7,837 nucleotides of DNA, taken from contig JALTEE010000238.1 of assembly GCA_027007865.1 (NCBI GenBank), positions 1 through 7,837 of the forward strand, given 5' to 3'. Origin of the DNA: a bacterium (GTDB lineage: Bacteria; UBP14; UBA6098; B30-G16). Positions 6,925-7,837 of this stretch are shown here, piece after piece. Positions within the stretch are counted from its first letter, which is position 1, and the number at the start of each line of letters is the position of its first letter. Below the pieces are notes generated by a model. That model did not search any database. It was not told the DNA's origin and saw only the letters and a list, made by a program, of their open reading frames with translations. The translations under genes were made by a program, and so were the position numbers.

Positions 6925-7018
6925 GTTGTCGAAAGTCGGGCGTTCTTGTTGAAAGGCAACGATTTAAGGATAATAGGGGGGAACGCGAGGGAGATAAAAG
7001 TCAGAATAGGTGCGAAAT
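6925..7018 (+). repeat. Right copy of diverged direct repeat flanking the AbiE operon
   Basis: Same orientation as the copy at 4898-4985 and about 2.03 kb from it. The best-matching part is 6925-6969: blocks GTTG, GAAAGT, GGG, GTT, TTGTTG, AAGGCAA, GA and TTA occur in the same order and at the same spacing in both copies apart from a TC insertion at 6929-6930. The rest (6970-7018) is G/A-rich and only loosely alignable. It lies upstream of the AbiE promoter. Confidence 0.65.
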
Positions 7019-7113
7019 GTAAGAACTCAATATATTGAACCCCTACGACCGATGTCGAAAGCAATGTTCCGCTGTATCAATCACGCAACCCTATAAACTG
7101 TATGCCGTCGTCG

Positions 7114-7136
7114 TTGAATATACACTTATAATTCAA
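7114..7136. repeat. AT-rich inverted repeat across the helicase stop codon
   Basis: TTGAATATA and TATAATTCAA pair around a CACT loop with one bulged base. The structure overlaps the helicase TAA (7128-7126). On the minus strand it is not followed by a T-run, so it is not a standard intrinsic terminator; it might act as an mRNA 3'-end hairpin. Confidence 0.3.
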
Positions 7137-7837
7137 TTTTGCGGGATTGAAAACCTAATGAATCAATAGCAAATTCTAAAAGATCACTTATTCCAGTCAT
7201 ATCGTTTTCGGGATATACAATAAAAGTGTCGTATAATGAGCGGGAAAGAATTATATATGATAAAACTTCCTTAGGTGCTTTTTCTCTTTTCTTTTCAAGT
7301 TCATAAAGCCTATCAATACCCAATACAACTGTGTAAATTGCCTCAAGACCTCTTGCACTGTGCCATGTCAGAAGCCTAACTTGATGAGGTTTTGATATAG
7401 TTCTTCGATTACGGCTATCAACATAATCAATGTAATCAATTCCCGATTTTTTCAGTGCTTTTTTTGCGTAATCATACCATTTCCAAGAACCTAAACCGAC
7501 GCGATCAGCGGCGGGAACAAGAATCATTATATCTTCGTTAGTACCAGTTGCTCTCTTACTTTCGTCTTGCCAATGAGGTATATTAAATTTATTCTTTTTC
7601 CCTCTTACAGCATTAATTATTTCTGAAAACAACAATGATAACTTCATTATTCGTTCTTCCGCTTGATGTCCAGGATAATCCTCAGGAGAATATTTAAGCG
7701 GAACTAGCCAAGGAGGATTTCCTCCTTGTCTTTCGAAATCCACATTTTCCCAATTCTTTTTCTCAATAATATTTTTGATCTTTGCTTTACTATCGCGATA
7801 TCTTAAAGATTCAGAGAAAAGATAACCTATTCTCCAA
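7126..7837 (-). CDS. Superfamily-1 (UvrD-like) helicase, C-terminal part (5' partial)
   Basis: The frame is open to the right edge; 236 residues are visible. GTG 7743 is not a real start, because coding sequence continues upstream. Visible motifs are those of the second RecA domain of UvrD/PcrA-type helicases. SESLRYRDSKAKI near the edge resembles motif IV, VRLLTWHSARGLEA (about 7339-7386) resembles motif V (T-x-H-x-x-K-G-L-E), and SYIILSRSLYDTFIVYP (about 7210-7260) resembles motif VI with the arginine finger in LSRS. These helicases unwind DNA using ATP. The Walker A/B motifs and any fused nuclease or NERD domain lie outside. It ends 306 bases upstream of the antitoxin start and on the same strand, and such helicases are frequent in defence islands. 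The protein could also be a housekeeping-like or phage-derived helicase. Confidence 0.7.
   Translation of the reverse strand, partial: WRIGYLFSESLRYRDSKAKIKNIIEKKNWENVDFERQGGNPPWLVPLKYSPEDYPGHQAEERIMKLSLLFSEIINAVRGKKNKFNIPHWQDESKRATGTNEDIMILVPAADRVGLGSWKWYDYAKKALKKSGIDYIDYVDSRNRRTISKPHQVRLLTWHSARGLEAIYTVVLGIDRLYELEKKREKAPKEVLSYIILSRSLYDTFIVYPENDMTGISDLLEFAIDSLGFQSRKIEL

Larger units (their letters stand above)
6830..7125. other. Intergenic region between helicase and antitoxin genes
   Basis: About 296 bases without a credible gene. From the antitoxin side it holds the candidate promoter (6834-6881), a pyrimidine block CGCCCTTCCCTTCC (6897-6910), the right copy of the direct repeat (6925-7018) and about 100 bases in which I see nothing further until the inverted repeat at the helicase stop. 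The short open frames here look non-coding. Confidence 0.6.

Noticed and set aside
6706..7038. Plus-strand open frame of 110 codons
   Set aside because: It lies antisense to the antitoxin N-terminus and in intergenic DNA, with an unlikely composition and no ribosome binding site.
6816..7064. Minus-strand open frame of 82 codons whose TGA overlaps the antitoxin TTG start (TTGA)
   Set aside because: It starts with TTG without a ribosome binding site, its product has no recognisable pattern, and it crosses the direct repeat and the candidate promoter. The stop-start overlap is probably chance.
1..7837. CRISPR array, tRNA, rRNA, transposase or integrase
   Set aside because: No regularly spaced repeats, cloverleaf, ribosomal RNA segments or recombinase motifs were seen on either strand.

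Overview
The window looks like chromosome from an AT-leaning, Gram-negative, probably anaerobic and uncultured bacterium. An outer-membrane β-barrel gene implies two membranes. Every internal gene has a Shine-Dalgarno site. A predicted Fe-S/FMN/FAD Old-Yellow-Enzyme flavoprotein fits an anaerobic lifestyle. I cannot name the phylum from the sequence alone.

Left half (1-4855, all + strand): the 3' part of an outer-membrane β-barrel 'transporter' (MetA-like family) is followed 10 bases later by an inner-membrane carrier of the bile acid/arsenite (SBF/ACR3-like) superfamily with an added charged helical tail. Then come two small cysteine-rich DGC-domain proteins (putative metal-binding) and a 608-residue three-domain NAD(P)H:flavin oxidoreductase (TIM-barrel FMN domain, Fe-S cysteines, FAD/NAD domain). 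Spacing is short (10, 21 and 42 bases) until a 140-base gap ahead of the oxidoreductase. Inference: one transport-plus-redox locus that moves an organic anion or metalloid across both membranes and handles it with thiol/metal proteins and a flavoenzyme. The oxidoreductase lacks residues normally used for alkene reduction, so its substrate chemistry may be unusual.

Right half (4856-7837, all genes on the - strand): an AbiE-type (type IV) toxin-antitoxin operon, with a winged-helix antitoxin (TTG start at 6819) followed 16 bases later by an AbiEii-like nucleotidyltransferase toxin. Upstream lies the C-terminal part of a superfamily-1 (UvrD-like) helicase that runs off the right edge. This part looks like accessory or defence DNA.

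The most notable unannotated structure is a pair of diverged direct repeats in the intergenic DNA on either side of the AbiE operon (about 4898-4985 and 6925-7018; 36 of 43 aligned bases identical in the core, with one 2-base gap). They bracket exactly the promoter, antitoxin and toxin, so the toxin-antitoxin module may be a repeat-bounded cassette. No tRNA, rRNA, CRISPR array or transposase was seen.
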